From Triops longicaudatus (taxonomy: Eukaryota; Arthropoda; Branchiopoda; Notostraca; Triopsidae): 64,000 bases of DNA. The notes under the pieces are model-generated. The model was not told where the DNA came from. It did no database searches and saw only the letters and a program-made list of their open reading frames with translations. Below are positions 50,543 through 62,118 of the stretch, piece after piece; position 1 is the first letter of the stretch; every line of letters begins with the position of its first letter. The stretch is taken from the NCBI GenBank assembly GCA_022885665.1, contig JAGQDJ010000078.1:267922-331921 (forward strand), given 5' to 3'. Made by a program: the position numbers and the translations under genes.

Positions 50543-53500
50543 ATGGCTCTTACCCATCGTATGGAAAAATATCACGAAATGTTACCACCGCCACCACCAC
50601 CGCTGCCTTTGAAGGCTAAACACCTGAAATCGGCCATGAAAGGTCAACCCATGTACGTTTTGTTGCCTCCCAATGTGGTTTTGCCCCCGGATTTTAACGG
50701 GTCTGTCATTTACCCTACTTCGCTAGACGGGACATGGGCTCCTCCTGGGCCTAAATTTCAGTCCGGTAACGTTAGCAGCATTTCCTCGGACGCAGGACGA
50801 TTCCGGCCAGAAAGAACCATCCTTTCTCGGCCTGTCCAAAAATCAGCTTGGAAAAATCCTGGCTTCCAGTATCGCAAATGGTCCGCGGCCCCATCAGTGA
50901 CAACAATGAATAGCGGAGGGAATAATTCCGAAGATTCAGCTCGTCACAAAAATGAAACCCGCATAACGTCCATGACCATTAGCGATGTAAGTCCTCGTTT
51001 GGCTTTAAAGAAGGTGTTGTCGTTGTATGAAAATCGGCAATTTCGCGACACGGCCAATTTCGTGAATCGCCTAAGTCATGGAACGTTCAAAGTCATTCTG
51101 CACGATCTGCCCGTAGATGCTTTCATCGAAGCCATGCCGCAAAGCTTATGCATTCTGGAAGCGCTCTACGCAAAGGTCTTCTTATCTGATGGATTAAACT
51201 CGTCCCTCAAATTCCTTAAGCCTGACGCTGTCGTCATGCAAGTTGTCAAGTTTTTCGCGCTGCAAGACGACTTCTCCGTCTCCCAGGCTAACAATGGAAA
51301 CAACGGCACGCGCTGGGAGTTTTGTGGTCCGTTCATATGCAGTTGCAAAAAATTGCTCAAAGTCATCGTTCTTTCTGACCCTACGATTAAGAAATCTTTG
51401 CAGCAGCGTCGGAAAACGCTTGAAAAAGCCATTGAAGGCTTGGGTCAACACGGAATGGTTGGTACTTCGGATCAGTCTTTAGTGAATTTGCACGATGCGC
51501 TCCGTTTGGAATTCGATCGCGTTGTTCAGTCGTACAAAATCGCTTTGCAAAAGCTCGAAGAGCTCGAGCTGACACCGAAAGCGAACCAAAAGACCAAAAC
51601 AGGCGCACCCATTCAATCGTCTCACCAGCGTCAATTATCGTTCCATCAGGAGGAAATCCAAGAACGGCTGATTAAAAATAAAACTCTGCTCAATGTCGTC
51701 GAACCCACCTTGACGAACCATTCGCTAGACCTGTTTCTCGGCATTCTTCAGCGACGTATCGAATATGATAAGGACGCCCTTTTCCAGTTCACCCAACTTC
51801 GGAAAGAAATGAAAAACGTCGAACCCAATGCTGTGGTCGCTCCGGTTCTGATGCGCTTCTCTCACGGTTGTCAACAGGTAACATTTTTGCTCAAACAGAG
51901 CCATCGCTTTTGAGAAACACGATATACCTAAGGTAATCTGATCTCGTCAGTGATAAATGGTGCTTAAGTACTTCTTTTGAGCAATGAAGAAACAAAACTA
52001 AATGGCTTAAGGCGACGATATTAAGTTTTCTTGCTTGTGACTTATAGCCTGAATTCACCCCGAATTGACCGAATTTTTTTCAATGAAAAAACTAACATCC
52101 TTCACGACAAGGTGATTTTTAACACTGAATAAGTTAATAATTGATCCATACTATTTGCTATTAAATATTTTCTTATTCTTTTCGTTCAATCACATTTTTG
52201 CATTTCCTGCCTTGATAAGTTGTTGTGCAAAAACAACGTTAAAGGTCTGAATTTTCCTAACAAATTGCTTCACGACAAAGAATAAAAAGATGAGGAAATG
52301 GATCTGTTTTCCTGACGTCGTATTTGGCTAGTCAGCAGTTTAATAGTGCTAAAGATGTTGTTATTTTCAATAATCCAGCTCTTCAATATTTAGTATCAAA
52401 AGTTATTAAAAAATTATCTGTTTCGCATACCTTTTTAAGAGCGCTTCAAGTTCAAGGCTCCTCTTGCGAAATGTCTCCCTGAGCAAAAAATTGCCATGTT
52501 TGGTGATGCATTGTATCACCTTAAGCTACTTTCATTGTGTTTCGCTGAGATCAGTGCAGCTCTTCCTAACTTGCAGAACCTGTTATGCAGCACGAAGAGC
52601 GTGTTGCTTCACAACAGAGAAAATAAACGGGCTTATTTTTTTCGACACTTTCGCTCTTCTAGGTACTGGATCTAATGAAAGAAGTATCCGAAGATGGTAT
52701 GGATGCCGAAGACGATTCGAGTGACGTTTCAGGCTATCATTCCGATTCAGATTCGACCGTAATGATGTCCGGTAATTCGCCGTTCGTGTCGAAAAGTGCA
52801 CGCTACAACTTCTTGACAAGATCGGGTAAGAATGCAATTCACGCTGAGTGTAAAACAAAAGAAAGGATCAGGGCAAACCCGTGAAACCCACAGGTGTTGA
52901 TTTGAGCTTGACACAGGAGCCACTCAGGGAGGTTAAAGTCGTGAAAAGTTTTCAGGCTATGGGAAACCTCCAAACCTCATAAAATGCATACTTGGGATCT
53001 CTTAAAGCGTTGGACGTACAGTGATCCCCAGCTTACGCAGTAGATGGGCTCCACGAAAATATGCGTAAACTGAGCCACGTTTTAACACGTGTAAGATAGG
53101 GATGCGTTCTACGCTCTCAGAAAGTGTATTCTTATTGAGTCACAGAAAATTTTCGCGAAAAAATATAATTCTAATTGTACGTATCTATAAGGGGTTACCG
53201 ATAATACATGAGTAATTTTTAAAATGCTGTCGTTATTGGAATCTTTTAAAGAATATTGTAAATCACAAACGTTAAATGCTGTCTATTCGACATGAATCGC
53301 TGCATCAGATTTCTACTCCAGCCAATCTGCATTACTGTTTTGAATTGTCGCATTTTAGACCTAATATATTTATCCTTAAGTTGAGAGAAAGCAAGAGTAT
53401 GTAAGTTTGTGCTATTGCGCCGTGTTTCATGCAACTTTAATAATAATGTACCAAATTTCCGACCGCGTAGTAATGAAGCCACGTAAAACGAGACCGCGTA

Positions 53501-55808
53501 AATGGAGGGGTAAACTGTACAGCTACTCCCGCCTTATTACGAACCAACAGCAAGACATACGATCAACGCATCAAGGCAGCTTATGTGTTTTTCACCGGAA
53601 ACCGGCTTTATTCGTATGACTTGGTCATTACGTGCGTATAAATCTGGCGTTTTACATTAATAGTGCGACGTAAAGTTGTAAAAAATAGCGCCTTGGAGCA
53701 GGGAAAGTCGTAACGGGTAGAAATCGTAACTAGGCACAGTTCAGTTCACCGGAATGCGTAATGTGATCGTTGTGGTTCAAGCGGGCGATGTGTTGAGAGA
53801 AACGCCCCAATTATTTCAGTAGTAAAACGGCAGTTTAGAGATCACCTAGGGCATTAGAGCAATGGGTTCTACCTCACAGAAACGTTGGTCCTGGAACAAA
53901 ATTCTCGAATTCTTAAATCACTCTTTAGTGGATATTACTGCATTAGATGAAGAAATGAAAAGTACTGTGTTTATTTTACCTTGCAATTTTTTTTAAAGAA
54001 AATGTGACCCCAGTTCTGAAGACTAAAGTGCATTTGTTATTTAGTGCGAGCTGGAAATCGGGCGAGAACTTCAGTCTTAGTATCGTCATTAAGCTTGGAT
54101 ACTTCAAATCCGAAGCCGAAATCAAAAGAAGCTCTCAAGCAGACAATCAGTGAGAGCCCTAGCGAGGAACAACCAAAAATATCATCCGCTTCGTCTTCGA
54201 GTGGATCAGGTAAGAAGACATGTTGAGGAGACACGTAATAATTTTGATAGCAACTCTTGATTGATATTTTAAATTTAATGAATAAATGAAGATTTATATA
54301 CTTCTTTGCACTACAGTTGTCCTCGTAGTCTTGTCCCCGTACGGAAAACTTTCAGTTAAATTTTAATTTAAATAAAAATCAAAAAACAATTTTCAGAATT
54401 CCGAATCGTTCAATATTGAATATTTGTATAACATATTAAAAATCTATATAACTTACGGTAGAGGCGATGTTCGTTCCCCATTCTTTCGTATCTAGTTTGC
54501 TTCTTCATGTAGAATCTCAATTGGTTCAGCGCATGTTCGCAGCTTATTCGGCCATTTTTTATTTTTGTCCAACTGTCCATGCTTAATTACATTGCAAAAT
54601 AAAAGGGAATAGAGTAGTCCTTAAGGATGGTTTGTCTCCATATAGATTCTGACACAAGTCCACGAGTCTTACCACCTTGCCAGCGTTGTCACTCGCAGCC
54701 CATGTCATCTACTCCTCCACCTCCACCTCCACCGCTACCATCCATGTCCCACACGCACGACAGGCACGTTGCGGCATTGCAGGCTGAAATCGACACGTTG
54801 AAAACCGAATTGGGTCAAACTCGCGTGTCCCTGGCGGCAGCTCAAGAAAGGGAGATGAAAAGCAAAGAAAGGCAACGCAAACCACCACTCAGAAAGCCTG
54901 TAACATGCTAATTGCTCTTTCCGGTTCTGTACAGGTTAGCCATTCAAGCTCAACACATGGCAGAACGTGGCGTGTGCGGCGCGAAGTTCGAAGCTAGCAA
55001 CCAGGGTGATAAACGGCCAACTGCCTTAATCCGTCGATACGCTCACCTTTACTCCCAAAGCCGCGTAGATGCGTTGGACGCTTTGGACAGTCTACCACAA
55101 TTGAAAGAAGCCGACGAGCTCAAATCAAAACTCTTGTTTTCGGTTATTGTGGTGGGTATTTAAAGTTGAAAATATAATGGCCGCATTACTTATTGTTCGT
55201 CCCATGTCTTACTTTAAAAGCTTGCATTCCGGTCAGCCCAGAATTCCAGTGCACAGATACGGGACCACGTGAAAAGGATACTGCAAATCTCCCCTTCACC
55301 TCTAGGTTCTAAAGGCGAGTTGGAAAAAGCAGCTAAACAAGTTGAGCAAAGTATAACTTCATACTTGAAGCTTACCATTGCTAACTTTGATTTGACCAAG
55401 AACGTTGAAGTAATTTTTTAATTGTCTTGTATATGTGGGAATAAATTTTAACTACTTTGATGATTAGGATGTCTGTTCTCAAATTTGGGCCACGTTGTAT
55501 GACTACCCTTGCTTGATGGACTGTGAAGCACTGACGAAGTACGTAAAGGAATGCGTGAGGCTAGCATGGGGCTTGGTGAATCAGGTAAACATGGTTTGTT
55601 CAATTTGATAGCAATGGAATAATCCGTTATTCGAACACAGTCCCCTGCGTTTGTTCTGGAATACGAAAACCGCTCATTTCAACCCGACATGCATGTACGG
55701 TTTCATACTTCGCAACAAAATAGCGACACCATCAAGACGTACTTCTGGCCAGCACTTATGGAAGGACGTGGAGGTCCATGTGTTCACAAAGGTGTTGTTT
55801 TAACGTAG
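50543..55808 (+). CDS. MIEAP-domain protein with extra N-terminal region
   Basis: Related in its C-terminus to mitochondria-eating protein (SPATA18/MIEAP), which takes part in mitochondrial quality control. Exons: 50543-51877, 52663-52825, 54045-54209, 54646-54871, 54935-55151, 55221-55409, 55468-55584, 55641-55808; 859 residues. The N-terminus has LPPPPPPLPL (14-23) and a conserved-looking helical region about 150-260 (LYENRQFRDTANFVNRLSHG, AMPQSLCILEALYAKVFLSD) that I cannot assign; then an acidic Ser/Asp segment, a second proline run, a coiled coil (HVAALQAEIDTLKTELGQTR) and the MIEAP domain (about 660-859) with YSQSRVDALDAL, LTKYVKECVRLAWGL and TYFWPALMEG. The exon 4/5 junction works only as a GC-AG intron (54872-54934); the nearby GT would give a 35-nt intron and the wrong phase. 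The N-terminal half is absent from human MIEAP as I know it. Confidence 0.85.
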
Positions 55809-58421
55809 TACACCCTTAATGAAGAAGTCATATTTTTTCATTTACCAGTGAATCCATAACAAGTTCTTATTGTTTTTGTATTTATCGGCAATGTAAAGTT
55901 TCCTTGCTCTGCATTTAGATGTGGGAAGAATTCACTGAAAATCTATTATTCGGCGAAGCCTATATTTGTATGCTGGTTATATATATATATATACAATATA
56001 TCTAGTAATTAACGCGTTTGTGCTAGTCTGCTCTGTTGCTAACAAATAGTAGAAGCGAGAGCAATATCGTGAGGTACAGTGTTATTTGCCATCAACAAAC
56101 ATTTCGACAAAATAAGTTTGAAGAGATTGACAATGAAGACGGCGAAACACTAGCGTAATTGCCTCAGTCTCGCTGATGTTTTCGTTCTTTCGACGGTAAA
56201 AGCTTTAATTATTAAAATAAAAAGCGTATCTAGAAAAATAAAAATGTAGGTATATTTTCTAAGTTTGACTCTAGGAAGTAAAAGCGAAGTAGTTTTCCGA
56301 AAAACACATTCTAGATTTTCAGATTATCAACGACCATATCGTGAAATTACTCGTTTCACTTTTCTGCATAATACGTGCGGAAGTCTTATTTAGAGCACTA
56401 TTTCGCCAAATTATCATATTTAACTTTTTTTCAAAAAAAAGGGGGCTGAATTGAACTCAAGGTTGCCAATTAATTTAAGATTTTTTCAGGAAATGTTTCA
56501 AGACATAGCTGTGTCAACGGTAAACATAATATTATTTTCAAAAAGTAAACGAAAATATCATAGTTGTCTTCCAAAATATTCCCACGTTATTCGACTGTTC
56601 TATTAGTGCATATCGGGGCCTAACGTTAGACAATCGAACGTTCGAAGAACGAAACTCGTGTAGCAATATAGCTCGCTAGGCTAGAGGATATAGGCAAGGT
56701 AGATATAGAATCTTTTGAAACTAGGACTCTCATCAAACACGTGGCTGGCAGAGCACAAACCGACAAGCTCTGAGCAGACTTCGAATGTCAGTCAAAGCGA
56801 GTGGTATAGTTAACAAAATAAACACCACTTAGGGGAGCAATACACGCGCTTGTCCAGGGATTTCCCTCCAACTTTCTTTGAATCGCATATCCAGGAGTCT
56901 TTTGGGGTTTATTCCCAAAATGTGGCTTTATGATGAGAAGCTTTGCAAGCACAACTTAAATTTAAAAGTGTTTTCGATATAGTTGGACACAAATTGCAGT
57001 TGAAGCTTTTTGCGTCCAGGCAAACTCTTTGTTAAAAGTTAACAAGTAAACTTCGACCCTTTTCCAATCTAATGGCTTACGGCTTTTCCAAGGCTAGCGA
57101 GCGTAAGCTTGCTAGGGGAGCGAAGCGAAGAAGAAATGAATGAAAACTCGACTCAAAATCTAAAACCCGCTTCAAAGTTGAAAAGGCTGTAAACAGATAA
57201 TATTAAAGCAGTATTTGAAACCAAAAGAAATGCAACCAAGAGTGAATGTGTGAAAGAAGAAGAAAGTTTATGGAGCAAGTACCTCATTTTCTGCCAATCT
57301 CTTTTTATGTGTACTTTCTCCTGAAATAACTGAAGTCACATTCTTTGATGGAAATGGTCACGCGTGTTTAGCTAATCCGTCTTAATAACTCCAAGAAGAA
57401 TTTTTCTGCCGAAACGTTATTTCTAAATTTCTTGTCTAGCAATTTGTTGTCCCGTTCAAAATTTTAACTCATCTCGGGATAGCTTCAAACATCTCTTTGA
57501 AAACACAGCACTCCCAGGATTGTACAGTGAAGTTAAAAGTCAAGTACGCCTCTCAGTGCTATCACTTCAAAATTTATATCGATTAATCGATTGGTATGAA
57601 TTTATATCTTTTATTAAACAACAGTTAAATCCGATAAGCTCAAGACGTTCATGTAAATATTTTTTTCTGAAGAAATATTTTTTATAAATGGGAAGTTTTT
57701 AAGCGTTGAAATAAAGAAAAACCACGACTGTTTTGCCTGGTACTCAAGTTTTGCAGTATTTTTTGAATTGTTGGTAGGGCGTAGAGTTACTAAATCTGTT
57801 CCACCTCGTGGTAAAAATGACTCAGTTCAAAGCGTACCAAATTATCACTTTGGATTTCTTAAGTCTTGTACAAAATCGACAGAGAGAGTTTTTAGAGAAC
57901 TTTTGGGAGTTTTTTTTCTAACTTATTCTCTACACAATAAGTATTTTTACTTAATTTATCGTTACACATGTTGAACGGTCCAATTGAATTAACAGGACCC
58001 ATTTCTGACAAAAAGTGCTACAAATTCAGATTTTATTGAATTTTGCAGTCTGCAGTGTTCTTAGATGAACCTATCCCGATTCTTACTTCGTTGTACTGAT
58101 TAAGTGTCTTGTTTTTTTCCATTTCTGAAACGTTTGTAGTCATTAGTTATGATTTTTGAATAGTTTGTCCGACGTGTCAACTCTCCCATCCCTCCTCTAC
58201 TTCTCCTGAGGACAGCCAGTAATCTCCATCAGCCTTAGCTGAACAGGAAAATTGCTCAAGGATACTTTCTGTACTTTCTGCTAAGTTGCTGCTAATTAAA
58301 ATTTTAAAAATGTTCAAGGATTTAAAAATGTTCAAGAGTTCCACTCGCAACTTAATCTTCATGGTCACTTGAACTAAATTTATCTGACTGCGTGAGTCAG
58401 TAACTTGCAAGCCGTGGTCTA
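55809..58421. other. Intergenic region after the MIEAP-domain gene
   Basis: No coding sequence is recognised. An AATAAA at 56216 is a possible polyadenylation signal, a TA dinucleotide run lies near 55977-55993, and a tandem duplication of AAAAATGTTCAAGGA-like sequence is at 58306-58338. Confidence 0.4.
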
Positions 58422-58486
58422 AATGAAGTTGCCTAAATTGCCGACAATTTCAGTCTCTAACTGTCGGCAATTTAGGTAACTTCATT
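58422..58486. repeat. Near-perfect 25-bp hairpin
   Basis: The left arm (58422-58446, starting AATGAAGTTGCC) is matched by the reverse complement of the right arm (58462-58486) at 24 of 25 positions, with a 15-nt loop. It may be a miniature foldback element or a small-RNA precursor. No target duplication is evident. Confidence 0.8.
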
Positions 58487-58959
58487 AAGGCTTGAAACTA
58501 TGAAAGCCAGCGTGATTTGATATGATTTTGGATATGTGAATTTTGGATGGTGAAGCCCAAGGTCATGTGTTGCTTGTGCATGTAGTTAATACGGTAGTTA
58601 AAAACGGGACAACATTACTTAGCGATCTTCTATCATAGATTGTAGAAAGCAAGCAGAGCATAGATAATACGGACAAGACATAGGTATACAGACGGTGTTT
58701 TGCGAAGCAAAATGGCTGAACTGGGAAGAAGGGTTGAAGTGGTAGAAATCGACAAGATACTAGAATACGGGAAGGTCGAATAAAAGTGTAGTAATTATGT
58801 CCAAAAACTTTTAGAGTTATACACCGTTGAAAAGAGGAGGAGCGAGTGATGAGACAAATTAAACAAGAGAATAATCACGAAAAGCGAGCAGAAAACGCTG
58901 GTGAAACGAAGAATGAAATAAAGAAAAAAATAAAGCTTAGGCGCAATGTAGAAAATCTA

Positions 58960-59540
58960 GGAGCAGGCTTCAAAGGAAAAATCCTAAAATTAATGCCAAA
59001 TTTACTCACAGATAGAACAATGGAGGTGAGATTCGGAGCAACCACATCGAGAAAGATCTACCTAAAGAGAGGTATACTATAGGAATCAGTCTTAAGACCA
59101 TGACTGTTGAATATGACGATGAGAGTTTTCCCGGCAGACATTCAGAGAATAAAGACAAGGAGCTTACCTTCAAGAAACTCGTCGGAAACTAAAAGAAGTG
59201 GGATTAAAGGCAACCGGAATTTTACAAAAAATGGGAGAAACAAGTTGGAGTGCTAATCGAAAGACGATGTTAACGCTCAAAGGCCTAGTAAGATTAAAAT
59301 TAGAATATGCAGCAATAGTCTTTAAGGAAACCAACAAATCCATGCTTAAACGACTCGAACACGTACAAAACAGAGCCACGAGAATAATTCTGGGGCAATT
59401 AAAAAAAAAAAAAAAAAAAAAACATCCCAGTACTTCTGTGCTCCACAGTGCTAACCCTTTAACGGAGAGATGGGAAGAGTTAATAGTAAGATGCAGGAGC
59501 AGAATGGCAGAATTTTTCCACGAGGTACGAAGTTGTAATT
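58960..59540 (+). pseudogene. Decayed non-LTR retrotransposon reverse-transcriptase fragment
   Basis: Conceptual translation across stops shows a Jockey/CR1-type reverse-transcriptase remnant: a KIYLKRGIL-stop-ESVLRP block equivalent to the usual RGI(P/L)QGSVLSP motif, then further stops. Next comes LKGLVRLKLEYAAIVFKETN and LKRLEHVQNRATRIILG, typical of the segment after the catalytic core, and finally PLTERWEELIVRCRSRM. In-frame stops at about 59080 and 59100, frameshifts and an A run at 59401-59420 show it is dead. It is plus strand but too decayed to assign to the same family as the LINE at 61096. Confidence 0.7.
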
Positions 59541-59683
59541 AGGGTATTAAACCACAGAGGAAAGAATTATGACATGGCACGAAGCATATAAATTATCTAA
59601 AGTGGAACCGGGAAATATAAAAAAATGCACCTTAGGATTTTGAGACTGGTAAAGTTACAAATTCTATACCAAGACTTGCCAGC

Positions 59684-59726
59684 GAAGGGGGGGCCCGGCC
59701 CCCCCCCCCCCTTCTCTACGCCCCTG
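59684..59726. mobile_element. Possible hAT right-end remnant with G/C homopolymers
   Basis: A run of G and C homopolymers (GGGGGGGCCCGGCCCCC...) ends in TACGCCCCTG, resembling the right termini of the hAT MITEs in this window. No left end or target duplication was found. Confidence 0.25.
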
Positions 59727-59959
59727 ACTGGCGTTATTTTGACATTGTCCCTTTGACATTCCCTGCAATTTTTACGGACATTCAAAATCACCAAAACTTC
59801 CAAAAACCACATGAAATAAGGACATAGGATTTCAAGCAGAACGCTATTAAAGCTGAAAGTAAAAATTAAAAAAGTAAACACACATCTGAGGGCGTACACA
59901 CGGAATTCGTATAGACTAAAAACGCAAATCAAATTCTGCAGGATGCAGAGTCCTGAATA

Positions 59960-60556
59960 TTAAAGTGGTTCATCCTGTCTGGCTTGATGATACGTTTACT
60001 GGTCTGAGGTTTCCGACAGAATTGAACAGAACTTCTAGACATCGTGGTACAATACCGCCGTCCGATGTTTCACCCGTCATGGTGTGTGTCTTGCCAGAAC
60101 CGGTGACGCCGTAGGCAAAAAGGAGACCATTTTTTCCCTGGATTAAGTCTTCCACTAAGGGATACGCCACAGCATCGAAAACTTTTTTGAGTAGACTAAG
60201 GAAGGAAATACCAATACGATAAGAAAGTATAGACGGCTAATGTCAAAAGTGAAGCTAACTTACCTTTTCATTAAAAACTTTGGTGAAAGTATATTAGGTA
60301 GCTTTTATATTATTGCTGCTGCTACGAAAAGCTTTTGAACCTTCAGGTGCGACAATTTGGACCGTGACATTGTTGGGAACGGTGAGGCAGACATCATCAT
60401 TGGGATTTTCCAATGGTCGAACCCGGCAGTAAACTTCAACGGGATCTTTCACAGTTAGCTGCGGACCTCCACTTAAAATGAAACAAGGACAGAAACTGAG
60501 TTATTAAACTCTATATAAAGAGAAAAAAAAATTGTATCACGTTACCTAGATTCCAT
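59960..60556 (-). pseudogene. KIF23: Broken KIF23/MKLP1-type kinesin motor fragment
   Basis: MKLP1 (KIF23) is a kinesin-6 motor of the centralspindlin complex in cytokinesis. On the minus strand three exons are readable: 60556-60546 (start M-E-S), 60471-60264 and from 60195 downwards. They encode the motor N-terminus KDPVEVYCRVRPLENP and the P-loop GVTGSGKTHTMTGETS, with the kinesin-6 phrase GIVPRCLEVLFNSVG. Inactivating changes are a TAA at 60296-60294 where relatives have Gln (KAT-stop-YTF), one extra A in the A6 run at 60188-60183, and a frame change after VLFNSVGNL, beyond which QTSKRIIKPDRMNHF continues the homology. Downstream motor exons (switch I onward) are absent. Introns are retained, so this is not a processed copy. 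Sequencing error could explain one lesion, hardly all three. Confidence 0.8.
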
Positions 60557-61095
60557 GACAATAATACAGAGGCCAATAGGTTACACTCAGTCACTGGTAG
60601 TGATTTATTTTTAACTTAGTTTTACAGCAATCAAATTGTGTGCTGAAGAAATAGGTCTGGCCCAAAGGAGGTCAAAAGGGGACTGACTGTTACAGGCTGG
60701 GTGCAGGGGATTTCATTCTTACCAATAATGAATCTTAGGCTCACGGTGGGCGGCTACGAAATTTAACTGTTGGGTAACAATGAAATTGAACATAGTGGAT
60801 ATTTTGTCCATCGTATTGTTTGTATCCACGACAAAAAAGGCACATTAAATGTACACAAAAACCTTTCGTGCTTTAGCACGGAACAGTAAGTTTTTACCTG
60901 TTTCTACCAGTCCTACTGGAAGATCCGTTTCTGTAGAGACTCCACTTCGAAAACTCCAGGGAAGGAACTTTTGGTTGTTCAGTTGCAAGCAGAACATTTT
61001 CTAATCAAAAGGGTTTTGCCATTATTCATTGATCAGCTATTGATTAAATTAGTTTTCTAAGCTCAGGCTTCACAACAAGAAATGTTCTCCCGTAA
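60557..61095. other. Spacer between kinesin relic and LINE
   Basis: This would be the promoter side of the kinesin fragment. No coding or transposon boundary can be placed with confidence; the LINE reading frame opens after a stop codon at 61093-61095. Confidence 0.4.
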
Positions 61096-62118
61096 AGGCT
61101 CAAACGTTCCTTTACGCCATTACCCTCTAATGGGGTAATTCTGAAAAGAGAAAGGGAGCTGAAAGAATCCAACGAAGAACTGGCTCGCCAGGTAAAAACC
61201 TTGTCGGAAGAAATTAAGTCCCTCAGGCAAGAACTTCAAGGCAAATCCCAACCAGTGGAAGGATTGTCTTATGCCCAAGCACTTCGATGCCGCGCCGCAT
61301 CGTCAAGCAAGATCCAGACACCCTCAATCGCGGCACAACCAAAGGCGACTGCTAGTGGAAGGTCGGAGACTTTATTTATCCAACAGCAAGATGTGGAGAA
61401 AAGAAGAACATCAATCCCCAAGAAGGAGCTCCTTCAGGCAGTTGACAAGGACCTCAACAAAGTGTGCCCGAAGGCACCAAAACCAGTGCTCGCTTGGAAA
61501 GCAAGAAATGGCGACCTGGCACTTACGTATAAAAGCAAAGAAGAAAGAGAAAAGGCTGAAACTTTCCTGAAGTCTGCGGTCTTGGAAAATTTGGGTCCGA
61601 TAAAGACGGTTACGCACCAACCAAGCTGTAAAGTTGTCATTCACCAGCTTCCAAGAGACCAAACCTACGAAGAGATTTGTCAACACCTCACGGAAAGAAA
61701 CTCAGACTTGGGAATTCAATTCGACAAAGATCAAGCATCATGGCTGAATCCCAACAGTGGTAAAGCATTTGGCTCACTCATGCTCACCTGCCGATCTTCT
61801 GAAGAGAAATCCACGTTACTGGGAGTAGGTTCGCTCTTCGCCTTTAATCGTCTGGCACAAGTTGAAGACAAAAGATTCCCTTCAGTTATGCAGTGCTACA
61901 ACTGCCAAGCCTATGGTCATGTGGCTGCTACGTGCCGTTCAAAAACACCGACTTGCGCGAAGTGTGCTGAAAGCCACGATTCAAGATCCTGTCAAAGCAA
62001 CACGAAGAAGTGCGCAAACTGCAAAGGTGACCACTACGCTTACGACAATGTCTGCTCAATTCGGAAAGAAGAAATGAAGAAGGCGGAAAGAAGCAGGGTC
62101 CCAGCTGCGAAGAAATGA
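61096..62118 (+). CDS. LINE ORF1: nucleic-acid-binding gag-like protein (5'-truncated)
   Basis: The open frame has about 340 codons and no initiating ATG near its beginning. It starts with a charged, coiled-coil-like segment (LKRERELKESNEELARQVKT, SEEIKSLRQELQ), followed by an RRM-like middle (KVVIHQLPRDQTYEEICQHL) and three zinc knuckles near the C-terminus: CYNCQAYGHVAATC, CAKCAESHDSRSC and CANCKGDHYAYDNVC. The protein of this family coats the element RNA and shows nucleic-acid chaperone activity. It ends with TGA at 62116-62118, overlapping the ATG of ORF2. The missing start points to loss of the 5' end at insertion, so this copy probably cannot make native ORF1 protein from its own start. 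Confidence 0.88.
   Translation, partial: RLKRSFTPLPSNGVILKRERELKESNEELARQVKTLSEEIKSLRQELQGKSQPVEGLSYAQALRCRAASSSKIQTPSIAAQPKATASGRSETLFIQQQDVEKRRTSIPKKELLQAVDKDLNKVCPKAPKPVLAWKARNGDLALTYKSKEEREKAETFLKSAVLENLGPIKTVTHQPSCKVVIHQLPRDQTYEEICQHLTERNSDLGIQFDKDQASWLNPNSGKAFGSLMLTCRSSEEKSTLLGVGSLFAFNRLAQVEDKRFPSVMQCYNCQAYGHVAATCRSKTPTCAKCAESHDSRSCQSNTKKCANCKGDHYAYDNVCSIRKEEMKKAERSRVPAAKK

Noticed and set aside
61271..61686. Alternative-frame and minus-strand readings inside LINE ORF1
   Set aside because: Shadows of the ORF1 reading frame, which carries the zinc knuckles.
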